Positions 1 to 7,388 of a stretch of DNA of 13,854 nucleotides are shown one piece after another (within the stretch, counting starts at the first letter, position 1; the number at the start of each line of letters is the position of its first letter). This DNA is from Alistipes sp. CAG:831 (GTDB lineage Bacteria > Bacteroidota > Bacteroidia > Bacteroidales > UBA932): assembly GCA_000432775.1 (NCBI GenBank), contig HF990390.1, positions 24,962 to 38,815 on the forward strand, in the 5' to 3' direction. Below the pieces are notes generated by a model, which made no database searches, was not told the DNA's origin, and worked only from the letters and a program-made list of their open reading frames with translations. The translations under genes and the position numbers were made by a program.

Positions 1-2499
1 CAGGAGCCCGTCAACAAACAGGAACCGGCACCGGAAGCCGCTGCAACACAATCCGTACCTAAGGAGCAGAAGCCCGCTGCGGCATCAGTGCAGGAAGAAC
101 CGGCCAAAAAATCCGAAATTTCCGGTTCCGGCAAGGAGCACGGAAAAGACCGTCCCCAGGACCATTCCGGACTTAAAATCCTGGGCAAGATAGACCTCAA
201 CAAGAAGCCCGCCGCGCCCAGACAGCAGGCTCCGGCCAAGACAGCGGCCCCTGCCCCGGCTCCAGCTCCCAAGCAGACAGTCCAGGATGCCCCCGCGGAG
301 CAGCCGCAGCCGCACCGCGAGACAGTGGAGCACATCGAGACCAGAGTGGAGAAACTGGCAGGTCCGGTAATCAGCGGCAAGATTGACCTTTCTGCCTTCG
401 AGAAAAAGCACGGCCCTTCCGAGAAGAGCGGCCACCGCAAGCGCGAGCGCATAGTCAAGGGCGAGAAAGTGGACATCACCAAGGCAGATGCAGCCTCAGG
501 CTCAGGCCAGAAAAAGGGTGGAAAGAAAGACTCCGACACCTCCCGCAGCAAGAAGAACCGAAACAAGGAGAAACCAAAACCCGTACGCGTCGAGATAGAT
601 GAGGACCTGATCCAGAAGCAGATCAAGGAGACCTACGCCCGCATGACCGAGGGCAAGGGCAAGACCAAGAGTTCCAAGCACAAGAGAGAGAAACGCGAAC
701 TCATCTCCCAGAAGATGGAGGAGGCACGCGAGATGGAGCAGATGGAGAGCAGAATTCTCAAGATGACCGAGTTCGTTACTGTGAACGAACTGGCTGTCAT
801 GATGAATCTCCCCGTCACAAAAGTCATCGAGGCCTGCATGAACCTGGGCCTGATGGTTTCCATCAACCAGCGCCTGGACGCCGATGCACTCGTGCTCGTA
901 GCCGAGGAGTTCGGTTATGAGGTTCAGTTCGTTACGGCAGATGATGAGAACGAGATACAGGAAGAGGTGGACGACCCCGCCGATCTGGTGGAACGCCCCC
1001 CTATCATCACCGTGATGGGTCACGTCGACCACGGAAAGACCTCCCTGCTGGACTACATCCGCAAGTCCAACGTCATAGCCGGTGAGGCCGGAGGCATCAC
1101 CCAGCACATCGGAGCCTACAACGTAAAGCTCCCCGACGGCCGGCGCATCACATTCCTCGACACCCCCGGTCACGAGGCCTTCACCGCCATGCGTGCCCGC
1201 GGAGCCAAGATTACCGACCTTGTCATCATCATCATCGCCGCAGATGACGCCATCATGCCCCAGACAGTGGAAGCCATCAACCACGCCCAGGCGGCAGGTG
1301 TGCCCATGATATTTGCCATCAACAAGATTGACAAGCCCGGAGCCAATCCCGACCGCATCCGCGAGCAGCTTGCCAACATGAACATCCTCGTAGAGGACTG
1401 GGGCGGCAAATACCAGTGCCAGGAGATATCGGCCAAGAAGGGAATCAACGTGGACAAGCTTCTCGAGAAAGTCCTCCTGGAGGCCGATCTGCTCGAGCTC
1501 AAGGCCAATCCGAAACGCCGCGCCAAGGGTACCGTCATAGAGTCCTCCCTCGACAAGGGCCGCGGCTACCTGGCAACAGTCCTCGTGCAGAACGGCACCC
1601 TCCGCATAGGAGACATCATGCTCAGCGGCAGTTTCTACGGCAGGGTCAAGGCCATGTTCAACGAGCGAGGCCAGAAAGTAGACGAGGCAGATCCCTCCAC
1701 ACCTGTATCAGTACTCGGACTCAACGGAGCCCCGACCGCCGGCGAGGTATTCAACGTCATGGAGGACGAACGTGAGGCCAAGGACCTGGCCAACAAGCGC
1801 GAGCAACTGCTCCGCATCCAGGGACTCAGGACCCAGAAGCACATCACCCTCGAGGAAATCGGACGCCGCATCGCGATAGGCAACTTCCAGGAACTCAACA
1901 TCATCGTCAAAGGAGACGTGGACGGTTCCATCGAGGCTCTCTCCGACTCCCTCATCAAGCTCTCCACCGACGAGATTCACGTAGACGTCATTCACAAGGC
2001 CGTGGGAGCCATCTCCGAGTCCGATGTCCTGCTGGCTGCCGCATCCAACGCCATCATCATCGGTTTCCAGGTAAGGCCTTCGGCCAATGCCCGACGTCTG
2101 GCTGAGAAGGAGGAAATCGAAATCCGTCTCTACTCCGTCATCTACGACGCCATCAACGAGGTCAAGAGCGGTATCGAGGGTATGCTTGCACCCGAGGAGA
2201 AAGAGGAAGTCACTGCCACAGCCGAAGTCCGCGAGACCTTCAAGATATCCAAGGTCGGCACCATCGCCGGATGTATGGTCAAGGAGGGCAAGATTACCCG
2301 CAGCTCCAAAGTCCGCGTCATCCGCGACGGCATCGTGGTATACACCGGAGTCCTCGGCTCACTCAAGAGATTCAAGGACGATGTCAAGGAAGTCGCCGCC
2401 GGTCTGGACTGCGGTCTGAACATCGACGGATACAACGACATCAAGGTAGGAGATACCATAGAGGCATACCAGATAGTGGAAATCAAGCGCAAGCTCTGA
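1..2499 (+). CDS. infB: Translation initiation factor IF-2 (5' end outside window)
   Basis: IF-2 is a GTPase that brings initiator fMet-tRNA to the 30S subunit and promotes 50S joining. The frame is open from base 1 with no stop, so the true start is upstream; the GTG at 88 is only the first internal start-like codon. Numbering from that GTG, residues 1-220 are a low-complexity Pro/Ala/Lys-rich linker, 227-280 match the IF2_N domain (FVTVNELAVMMN...), and the G domain has G1 GHVDHGKT at 311-318, G3 DTPGHE at 358, G4 NKID at 412-415 and G5 SAK at 448-450. Domain II follows, then domain III from about 600 (QELNIIVKGDVDGS) and the tRNA-binding domain IV to residue 803. All GTPase motifs are intact. 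The next gene is 149 bases downstream behind a terminator and has its own promoter. The long frames on the opposite strand here are coding shadows. Confidence 0.97.
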   Translation, partial: QEPVNKQEPAPEAAATQSVPKEQKPAAASVQEEPAKKSEISGSGKEHGKDRPQDHSGLKILGKIDLNKKPAAPRQQAPAKTAAPAPAPAPKQTVQDAPAEQPQPHRETVEHIETRVEKLAGPVISGKIDLSAFEKKHGPSEKSGHRKRERIVKGEKVDITKADAASGSGQKKGGKKDSDTSRSKKNRNKEKPKPVRVEIDEDLIQKQIKETYARMTEGKGKTKSSKHKREKRELISQKMEEAREMEQMESRILKMTEFVTVNELAVMMNLPVTKVIEACMNLGLMVSINQRLDADALVLVAEEFGYEVQFVTADDENEIQEEVDDPADLVERPPIITVMGHVDHGKTSLLDYIRKSNVIAGEAGGITQHIGAYNVKLPDGRRITFLDTPGHEAFTAMRARGAKITDLVIIIIAADDAIMPQTVEAINHAQAAGVPMIFAINKIDKPGANPDRIREQLANMNILVEDWGGKYQCQEISAKKGINVDKLLEKVLLEADLLELKANPKRRAKGTVIESSLDKGRGYLATVLVQNGTLRIGDIMLSGSFYGRVKAMFNERGQKVDEADPSTPVSVLGLNGAPTAGEVFNVMEDEREAKDLANKREQLLRIQGLRTQKHITLEEIGRRIAIGNFQELNIIVKGDVDGSIEALSDSLIKLSTDEIHVDVIHKAVGAISESDVLLAAASNAIIIGFQVRPSANARRLAEKEEIEIRLYSVIYDAINEVKSGIEGMLAPEEKEEVTATAEVRETFKISKVGTIAGCMVKEGKITRSSKVRVIRDGIVVYTGVLGSLKRFKDDVKEVAAGLDCGLNIDGYNDIKVGDTIEAYQIVEIKRKL

Positions 2500-2556
2500 T
2501 CCTTCCTCCATCTTTGTGACTGGACGGTGTGCAGAACAGGCAATCTGACGCGCCTT

Positions 2557-2600
2557 AAAGGGATTGTAGAAAAATTTGCATTTTGATACAATCCCTTTTT
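2557..2600 (+). terminator. Intrinsic terminator hairpin after infB
   Basis: AAAGGGATTGTA (2557-2568) pairs perfectly with TACAATCCCTTT (2587-2598). Inside this, after a GA/GA double mismatch that could form sheared G-A pairs, AAAAT (2571-2575) pairs with ATTTT (2580-2584) around a TTGC tetraloop. A run of five T (2596-2600) closes the structure. It lies 57 bases after the infB stop. The A-rich left flank means it could also stop transcription from the other strand. Confidence 0.75.
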
Positions 2601-2610
2601 ACTATCTTTG
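2582..2610 (+). promoter_or_regulatory. Bacteroidetes-type promoter for the Rpn-family gene
   Basis: TTTG at 2582-2585 is followed, 17 bases later, by TATCTTTG at 2603-2610, an exact TAnnTTTG -7 element. The spacing is slightly short of the usual 19. The predicted transcript would start near 2617, about 30 bases before the ATG at 2649. The -33 element sits inside the right half of the infB terminator hairpin. Confidence 0.6.
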
Positions 2611-2648
2611 CAACTCTTTTGTTAACTAACTGCTAAAACCAAACACTT

Positions 2649-3539
2649 ATGAATCATGTTACGTATCTGGACCCGAAAGCGTACATTTCTTTCAGGAGAG
2701 TTTTCGGGCAGAATCCTGAACTGTTGACAAGCCTACTTAACGCGATGCTTCCATTCAGACAGATGGAAGACCGCATCGTAGAAATCCTGAAGGATCCATT
2801 ACCCGAATTTCATCAGTTTCCATTCTCTACTGCCATCAGGGTACATTGCATGAACGGCAGAGGCAGCAGGTATATCATCGACACACGCATTGTATACACC
2901 TGGACAAGCCGGAAACAGATACTGACTGAGACTCTAGGAGCCTTTGATCCGCAGGCTACAGTATATTCGCTGAACATCGTGGATGACTGTATTCCGGAAA
3001 GTTGGGAATACTACCACGACATGGAACTCGTCTCCCGCAACGGTTCATGCGGCGATAGTACGGCAGACGGACTACATCTGATAATCATAGAGCTGCCACG
3101 TTTCAAAAAGACAGAAGTTCCTTTCAGCAAGACAGAAGGACTGTGGCTGCAATTCCTTAAAGGAACAGATGGAGACAACGTCACGGAGATTGATCCGGAA
3201 CTGCTTGCCCATCCGGAAGTAGGCAGGGCTGTCAGCCTGCTGGACAGATCCGCGTACACTGACGAGGAACTGCGGGAATACAACACGTCAGTACAGTCCG
3301 CAAGAGCAGTCAGGGCTGCAGTCCGAGGCCTCATTCATGAGAACTATGAACGCGGACGGCACAAAGGATTCGAGGAAGGATTTGCACGCTGGTACAAGGA
3401 AGGTGTCAATACCGGCATCATCGCCGGAATCCAACAACAGCAGAGAGACAGTGCCCGCCGCATGATGACCTCCGGAGTCTCCATCGAGGATATCCTCAGA
3501 TGGACAGGTATCAGGAAATACGAAATCGACATCCTCTGA
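2649..3539 (+). CDS. Rpn-family (PDDEXK_2) nuclease / transposase-like protein
   Basis: A 296-residue protein. The N-terminus (FRRVFGQNPELLTSLLNAML, residues 15-34) and the C-terminus (a G-rich helix, then TSGVSIEDILRWTGI, about 273-287) are both typical of the Rpn/PDDEXK_2 family, whose studied members are nucleases that promote RecA-independent recombination. In the PD-(D/E)XK core, Asp78 (YIIDTR) and Glu94 (ILTETL) fall where the family has its Asp and its E-x-Q motif, but the Gln is replaced by Leu96, and the strand around it is unusual. Catalysis may therefore be weak or lost. Length is normal for the family. The gene stands alone, with its own promoter and flanking hairpins; no terminal inverted repeats or target duplication are visible. 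No Shine-Dalgarno precedes the ATG. Confidence 0.85.
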   Translation: MNHVTYLDPKAYISFRRVFGQNPELLTSLLNAMLPFRQMEDRIVEILKDPLPEFHQFPFSTAIRVHCMNGRGSRYIIDTRIVYTWTSRKQILTETLGAFDPQATVYSLNIVDDCIPESWEYYHDMELVSRNGSCGDSTADGLHLIIIELPRFKKTEVPFSKTEGLWLQFLKGTDGDNVTEIDPELLAHPEVGRAVSLLDRSAYTDEELREYNTSVQSARAVRAAVRGLIHENYERGRHKGFEEGFARWYKEGVNTGIIAGIQQQQRDSARRMMTSGVSIEDILRWTGIRKYEIDIL

Positions 3540-3608
3540 CATCCGGTTAAGCCCCGGTGCGCAAGTGAACCAGTATCCCGTTTTCCGGTTCACTTGCGGC
3601 AGCGGATG
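3540..3608 (+). other. Strong nested hairpin between the Rpn-family gene and the MATE gene
   Basis: CGCAAGTGAACC (3560-3571) and GGTTCACTTGCG (3587-3598) form a perfect 12-base-pair stem with a 15-base loop. An outer pair, CATCCG (3540-3545) with CGGATG (3603-3608), can extend it and begins right at the preceding stop codon. No T-run follows, so a simple intrinsic terminator is not shown. It may be a transcript-end or mRNA-stability structure. Confidence 0.5.
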
Positions 3609-3676
3609 GCCGGAATGATTTGGTTATTCAGAATATTTGGCCCAACTTCGCGCTGCTAAATGGATAATATTGATTT

Positions 3677-5017
3677 ATGCAGCGCGATGCCATTGATTTT
3701 GGGACAGTAAACATTCCGTCCCTGTTCGGTAAATACTTCATTACCACTCTTCTTGGGATGGTAAGCATGTCGGCGGTCACGGCCATCGACGGAATATTCA
3801 TAGGTCACGGAGTAGGCAGCGACGGCATAGCCGCCGTCAATATCTGCGTACCGGTATGGATGATATTCACAGGACTAGGACTGATGGCCGGAGCCGGAAG
3901 CTCGGTGGTGGCTTCCATACACCTGGCGCGGGGCAAGATAAAGGCCGCACGGCTCAATGTCACTCAGGCAATTCTCTTTGTCACAGTCATTGCTGTTATG
4001 GTTGCCGGCCTTATCATGGCTTTTCCGGAAAAGACTGCCCTCATCCTCGGATCTTCAGAGCACCTTAAACCACTGGTACTGGACTACCTGCTGTGGATAG
4101 TCCCGGCCCTACCCTTCCAGATGTGGCTGTCCGTATCGCTCTTCATTATCCGCCTGGACGGTGCGCCACAGTACGCCATGTGGTGCTCGGTCATCACTGC
4201 GATAATCAATACCATACTCGACTGGCTGTTCATCTTCCCGCTCGACATGGGCGTAAAGGGTGCGGCCATAGCCACCGGCATCAGCATAGTCGTAGGAGGC
4301 TGCATGGGTATAGGATACCTCCTGCTGCGGGCAAGGACTGTCCGTCTCATCAGGCTCAAATTCAGCCGTAAGAGCATGCGGCTGAGCCTGCGCAACATCG
4401 GATACCAGTGCAAGATCGGTTCCCCGGCCCTGCTGGGTGAGGCCACCATCGCCGTACTCATGTTCATGGGCAACCAGGTCTTCATGCGCTACCTCGGTGA
4501 CGACGGTGTAGGTGCATTCGGCGTAGCCTGCTACTACACCCCCTTCGTATTCATGTTCGGCAACGCCGTGGCCCAGTCGGCCCAGCCGATAGTCAGCTTC
4601 AACTACGGAGCCGGCAAGATGGACCGCGTATTCTCTGTAAGCCGCCTGTCAATAATCACCGCCGTACTCTGCGGCTTCGTCGGCATGATGCTCTTCGTAC
4701 TCCTGCCCGGTCCTCTCGTAGGACTGTTCATCGGCCAGGAAGGCAACGCCGCCCGCATAGCCATCGAGGGCCTGCCCCTCTTCGCCCTCGGCTACATATT
4801 CTACGTCACCAACGTGGCCTCCATCGGCCTCCTGCAGAGCCTCGAAAAGATGAAGCCCGCCATGCTCTTCGCCTGCCTCAGAGGACTGATATTCCTCGTC
4901 CCCAGCTTCATCATCATGCCCCGTCTCCTCGGCAACGCCGGCATCTGGCTCGCCATGGCCGTCTCGGAGCTGCTGACCACTGCCTCCATCGCCATCTACT
5001 ATCTCTGCCGCCGCTGA
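3677..5017 (+). CDS. MATE family multidrug efflux transporter
   Basis: A 446-residue inner-membrane protein with about 12 hydrophobic segments in two six-helix halves, the normal MATE size. Such proteins export cationic drugs, dyes or metabolites in exchange for H+ or Na+. Family hallmarks are present in the first half (AIDGIFIGHG, residues 36-45; NTILDWLFIF, 178-187; GVKGAAIATGIS, 192-203) and in the second (AQSAQPIVSFNYGAGK, 299-314; LPLFALGYIF, 366-375), which is closest to the MepA/DinF-like branch. The substrate cannot be predicted. The ATG at 3677 gives a normal N-terminus just before the first helix; there is no Shine-Dalgarno. Only a weak promoter match (TAATATTG, 3665-3672) lies upstream, too close to the ATG to be convincing. 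The next gene is 191 bases downstream. Confidence 0.93.
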   Translation: MQRDAIDFGTVNIPSLFGKYFITTLLGMVSMSAVTAIDGIFIGHGVGSDGIAAVNICVPVWMIFTGLGLMAGAGSSVVASIHLARGKIKAARLNVTQAILFVTVIAVMVAGLIMAFPEKTALILGSSEHLKPLVLDYLLWIVPALPFQMWLSVSLFIIRLDGAPQYAMWCSVITAIINTILDWLFIFPLDMGVKGAAIATGISIVVGGCMGIGYLLLRARTVRLIRLKFSRKSMRLSLRNIGYQCKIGSPALLGEATIAVLMFMGNQVFMRYLGDDGVGAFGVACYYTPFVFMFGNAVAQSAQPIVSFNYGAGKMDRVFSVSRLSIITAVLCGFVGMMLFVLLPGPLVGLFIGQEGNAARIAIEGLPLFALGYIFYVTNVASIGLLQSLEKMKPAMLFACLRGLIFLVPSFIIMPRLLGNAGIWLAMAVSELLTTASIAIYYLCRR

Positions 5018-5208
5018 TAGACAAATTTGATCTTGAGAAATGCAATTTCAAACCATTTTGTCCAAACACCGCTCCGCTACCAGAGGACTACCTCCAATAC
5101 AGCGAGGACACCGGAATGACGGCACGTATCGGAAACATCAGGGACGGCATCGTGCACCATCCGGCAATATTCTGCCGCTGTGGTGGTTCGGCCTAAACTA
5201 CCGATGAC
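5018..5208 (+). other. Gap between MATE and DUF454 genes, with an orphan reading frame
   Basis: No recognised element. One frame is open from inside the MATE gene through 5193, with a stop at 5194-5196. From 5020 it reads as a plausible protein of about 58 residues with four Cys (EKCNFKPFCP near its start, IFCRCGGSA at its end). It has no ATG, GTG or TTG in a sensible place; the only ATG is internal at 5119. It may be a remnant of a degraded gene, a non-standard small ORF, or chance. The family is not recognised. Confidence 0.25.
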
Positions 5209-5565
5209 ATGAAGAATTGTTTCCTAACCATAATAGGCGCCGTATCGCTGGGCCTGGGTGTGGCCGGAATGTTCCTGCCCGTACTGCCGACCACCCCGTT
5301 CCTGCTGCTGTCCGCATGGTGCTGGATGAAAGGTTCGCCGCGGCTGCACTCCTGGCTGATGTCGCATCCCAAGTTCGGGCCCTATATCAAGGACTTCCAG
5401 GAGCACAAATGTATCTCCCGCAGAGTCAAGGTCATCTCGATTGTGACCCTTTGGCTGACCATATCCTTGAGCATCATCCTGGTACACCCTATATGGCTCC
5501 GCATCCTGCTGACAGCCATAGCGGTCGGGGTGACAGTCCACATACTGTCCTTCAAGACCAGATAA
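5209..5565 (+). CDS. DUF454 / YbaN-family small inner membrane protein
   Basis: A 118-residue protein matching the DUF454 (YbaN-like) family in length and pattern. The N-terminal hydrophobic segment contains GAVSLGLGVAGMFLPVLPTT (residues 10-29), and the glycine and L-P-x-L-P-T-T-P motif is the family hallmark. It is followed by FLLLSAWCWMKGSPR, a polar middle segment (HPKFGPYIKDFQ, about 53-64) and two more hydrophobic helices at about 76-92 and 95-112. The function of this family is unknown, so none is assigned. The gene is on the same strand as the MATE gene but 191 bases away, so co-transcription is uncertain. It converges on the fumarase gene. No clear promoter or Shine-Dalgarno was found. 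Confidence 0.88.
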   Translation: MKNCFLTIIGAVSLGLGVAGMFLPVLPTTPFLLLSAWCWMKGSPRLHSWLMSHPKFGPYIKDFQEHKCISRRVKVISIVTLWLTISLSIILVHPIWLRILLTAIAVGVTVHILSFKTR

Positions 5566-5603
5566 GTTTAATCAACTTGTTCACATGTACCATGGCATAG
5601 GGC

Positions 5604-5639
5604 AAATAAAAAGGGCAGGTCCAGCGACGGGCCTACCCT
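5604..5639 (-). terminator. Intrinsic terminator of the fumarase gene
   Basis: Read on the minus strand, AGGGTAGGCCC pairs with the downstream GGACCTGCCCT through 11 positions (one mismatch, one G-U pair) around a short loop, covering 5612-5639. It is followed by a T-run (complement of 5608-5612) and further T-rich bases. It lies about 30 bases after the fumarase stop codon, as expected for that gene. Confidence 0.75.
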
Positions 5640-5671
5640 ATTCTATTCTCAATATGATTTCTCCGAGAAGA

Positions 5672-7312
5672 CTACTTGAGGGCAGTCTTGAAGAAGTCGT
5701 TGCCCTTGTCATCCACGAGGATGAAGGCGGGGAAGTCGACTACCTCGATCTTCCAGATAGCCTCCATTCCGAGCTCGGGATACTCGAGGAGCTCTACTTT
5801 CTTGATATTGTTCTGGGCCAGGATGGCTGCAGGGCCGCCTATGCTGCCGAGGTAGAAGCCGCCGTGCTTCTTGCAGGCATCGGTCACCTGCTGGCTGCGG
5901 TTGCCCTTGGCAATCATAATCATGCTGCCGCCGTTCTCCTGGAAGAGATCCACGTAGCTGTCCATACGGCCGGCCGTAGTGGGTCCGAAACTGCCGGAAG
6001 GCATTCCGTCAGGGGTCTTGGCGGGACCTGCATAGTAGATCGGATGCTCCTTCATGTACTGGGGCAGACCTTCGCCACGCTCGATGCGCTCTTTCAGTTT
6101 TGCATGGGCGATGTCGCGGCCCACGATGATCGTACCGTCGAGCAGGAGGAAGGTCGATACCGGATACTTGGACAGATCGGCCAGAACTTCCTTCATCGGA
6201 CGGTTCAGGTTGATGCGCACACCGTTGGAATGCTTGGCGAAACCGTCACGGAGGTTCTCGGGTACGAGACGGATAGGATTGTTGTCCAGAGTTTCGAGCC
6301 AGATACCGTCCTTATTGATCTTACCCTTGATGTTGCGGTCCGCGCTGCAGGATACTCCGAGGCCGACAGGGCAGGACGCACCGTGACGGGGCAGACGGAT
6401 CACGCGGATGTCATGGGCGAAGTACTTGCCGCCGAACTGGGCTCCGAGCCCGATGTTGCAGGCTGCCTTGAAGAGCTTCTGCTCCAGCTCGATGTCGCGG
6501 AATGCGCGGCCGAGCTCGTCACCGGTGGTAGGCAGGTTGTCGTAATACTTGGCAGAGGCGAGCTTTACGGTCTTGAGATTGGTCTCAGCCGAGGAGCCGC
6601 CTATGACGAATGCGATATGATAGGGAGGGCAGGCCGCAGTACCGAGGGTCTTCATCTTCTCGATCAGGAAACTCTCGAGTTTCTCGGGGTTGAGCAGGGC
6701 CTTGGTCTCCTGGAAGAGGAAGGTCTTGTTGGCAGAACCGCCGCCCTTGGCTATGAACAGGAACTTGTACTCTCCGCCCTCGGTGGCATAGATGTCCACC
6801 TGTGCAGGGAGGTTGTTGCCGGAGTTCTTCTCCTTGTACATGTCCAGGGGAATGGTCTGGGAATAACGGAGATTGTCAGTGGTATAGGTATCGTAGACTC
6901 CGTGCTGGAGAGCCTCCTCGTCGCTGATGCGGGAGCCGTCGGCGGTCTTGTCCACCCACACCTTGCGGCCTTTCTTGGCCACCACGATAGCGGTGCCGGT
7001 ATCCTGGCAGAAAGGCAGTTTCTGATTCTTGGCCACGTCGGCATTGAGCAGCATGGTCAGGGCAACCGACTTGTCATTGGTGCTTGCCTCGGGATCGTTG
7101 AGAATCTTGGCAACCATCTCGTTGTGCTCGGGACGGAGCATGAAGGCCACGTCGTGGAAAGCCTGGCGGGCAATGAGGCGCAGACCCTCGGGATCGACTT
7201 TCAGAATCTCCTCACCCTCAAACTGGGCGGTGGACACATAGTCCTTGGTGACAAGATGATACTTGGTATTATCCTCACCCATCTGGAAAAGTTCCTCGTA
7301 TTTGAATTCCAT
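5672..7312 (-). CDS. Class I (iron-sulfur) fumarate hydratase
   Basis: Interconverts fumarate and L-malate in the cytoplasm. In anaerobic Bacteroidales it serves the reductive branch of the TCA pathway toward succinate and propionate. The 546-residue protein carries both parts of the class I (FumA/FumB) family in one chain. The three [4Fe-4S] cluster cysteines are best assigned to Cys102 (PFCQDTGTA), Cys228 (AACPPYH) and Cys322 (VSCSADRNIK); the last two are 94 residues apart, as I recall for E. coli FumA. The C-terminal half shows PSGSFGPTTAGRMDSYVD (438-455), typical of the substrate-binding beta domain. The protein looks intact. The ATG at 7310-7312 fits the family N-terminus and lies about 30 bases from a -7 element. 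A long open frame on the opposite strand (5585-7492) is a shadow of this gene. Confidence 0.97.
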   Translation of the reverse strand: MEFKYEELFQMGEDNTKYHLVTKDYVSTAQFEGEEILKVDPEGLRLIARQAFHDVAFMLRPEHNEMVAKILNDPEASTNDKSVALTMLLNADVAKNQKLPFCQDTGTAIVVAKKGRKVWVDKTADGSRISDEEALQHGVYDTYTTDNLRYSQTIPLDMYKEKNSGNNLPAQVDIYATEGGEYKFLFIAKGGGSANKTFLFQETKALLNPEKLESFLIEKMKTLGTAACPPYHIAFVIGGSSAETNLKTVKLASAKYYDNLPTTGDELGRAFRDIELEQKLFKAACNIGLGAQFGGKYFAHDIRVIRLPRHGASCPVGLGVSCSADRNIKGKINKDGIWLETLDNNPIRLVPENLRDGFAKHSNGVRINLNRPMKEVLADLSKYPVSTFLLLDGTIIVGRDIAHAKLKERIERGEGLPQYMKEHPIYYAGPAKTPDGMPSGSFGPTTAGRMDSYVDLFQENGGSMIMIAKGNRSQQVTDACKKHGGFYLGSIGGPAAILAQNNIKKVELLEYPELGMEAIWKIEVVDFPAFILVDDKGNDFFKTALK

Positions 7313-7326
7313 ATCTGTTGTTATTT

Positions 7327-7358
7327 ATTGTTTCGTGATGGCAAAGATAGTAATTTTG
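7327..7358 (+). promoter_or_regulatory. Promoter of the acetyltransferase gene
   Basis: ATTG (7327-7330, three of four bases of TTTG) is followed 20 bases later by TAATTTTG (7351-7358), an exact TAnnTTTG element. A transcript would start near 7365 and reach the ATG at 7389 after a leader of about 24 bases. It overlaps the divergent fumarase promoter. Confidence 0.5.
7342..7349 (-). promoter_or_regulatory. -7 element of the fumarase promoter
   Basis: On the minus strand this reads TATCTTTG, an exact TAnnTTTG element, 29 bases before the fumarase ATG. No convincing TTTG is present 19 bases upstream; the nearest match there is GTTA/GGTT, so the -33 half is weak. The same octamer occurs before the Rpn-family gene and the tRNA. 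Confidence 0.55.
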
Positions 7359-7388
7359 CGCACGCGATTAACCGACTGCACACACGAA

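Noticed and set aside
502..1284. A 260-codon minus-strand frame inside infB
   Set aside because: Antisense shadow of the conserved IF-2 G domain. Its Asp/Gly/Leu/Val-rich composition mirrors IF-2 codons, and there is no promoter.
2541..3620. Possible transposon boundaries around the Rpn-family gene
   Set aside because: The flanking hairpins have unrelated sequences. No terminal inverted repeats or target-site duplication were found.
3661..3676. TAATATTG as the MATE promoter
   Set aside because: It has one mismatch to TAnnTTTG and a 25-base gap to the nearest TTTG. It would start transcription at or beyond the ATG.
7263..7388. N-terminal extension of the acetyltransferase frame
   Set aside because: It would overlap the fumarase start antisense and both promoters. 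The Mac-domain N-terminus begins exactly at ATG 7389.
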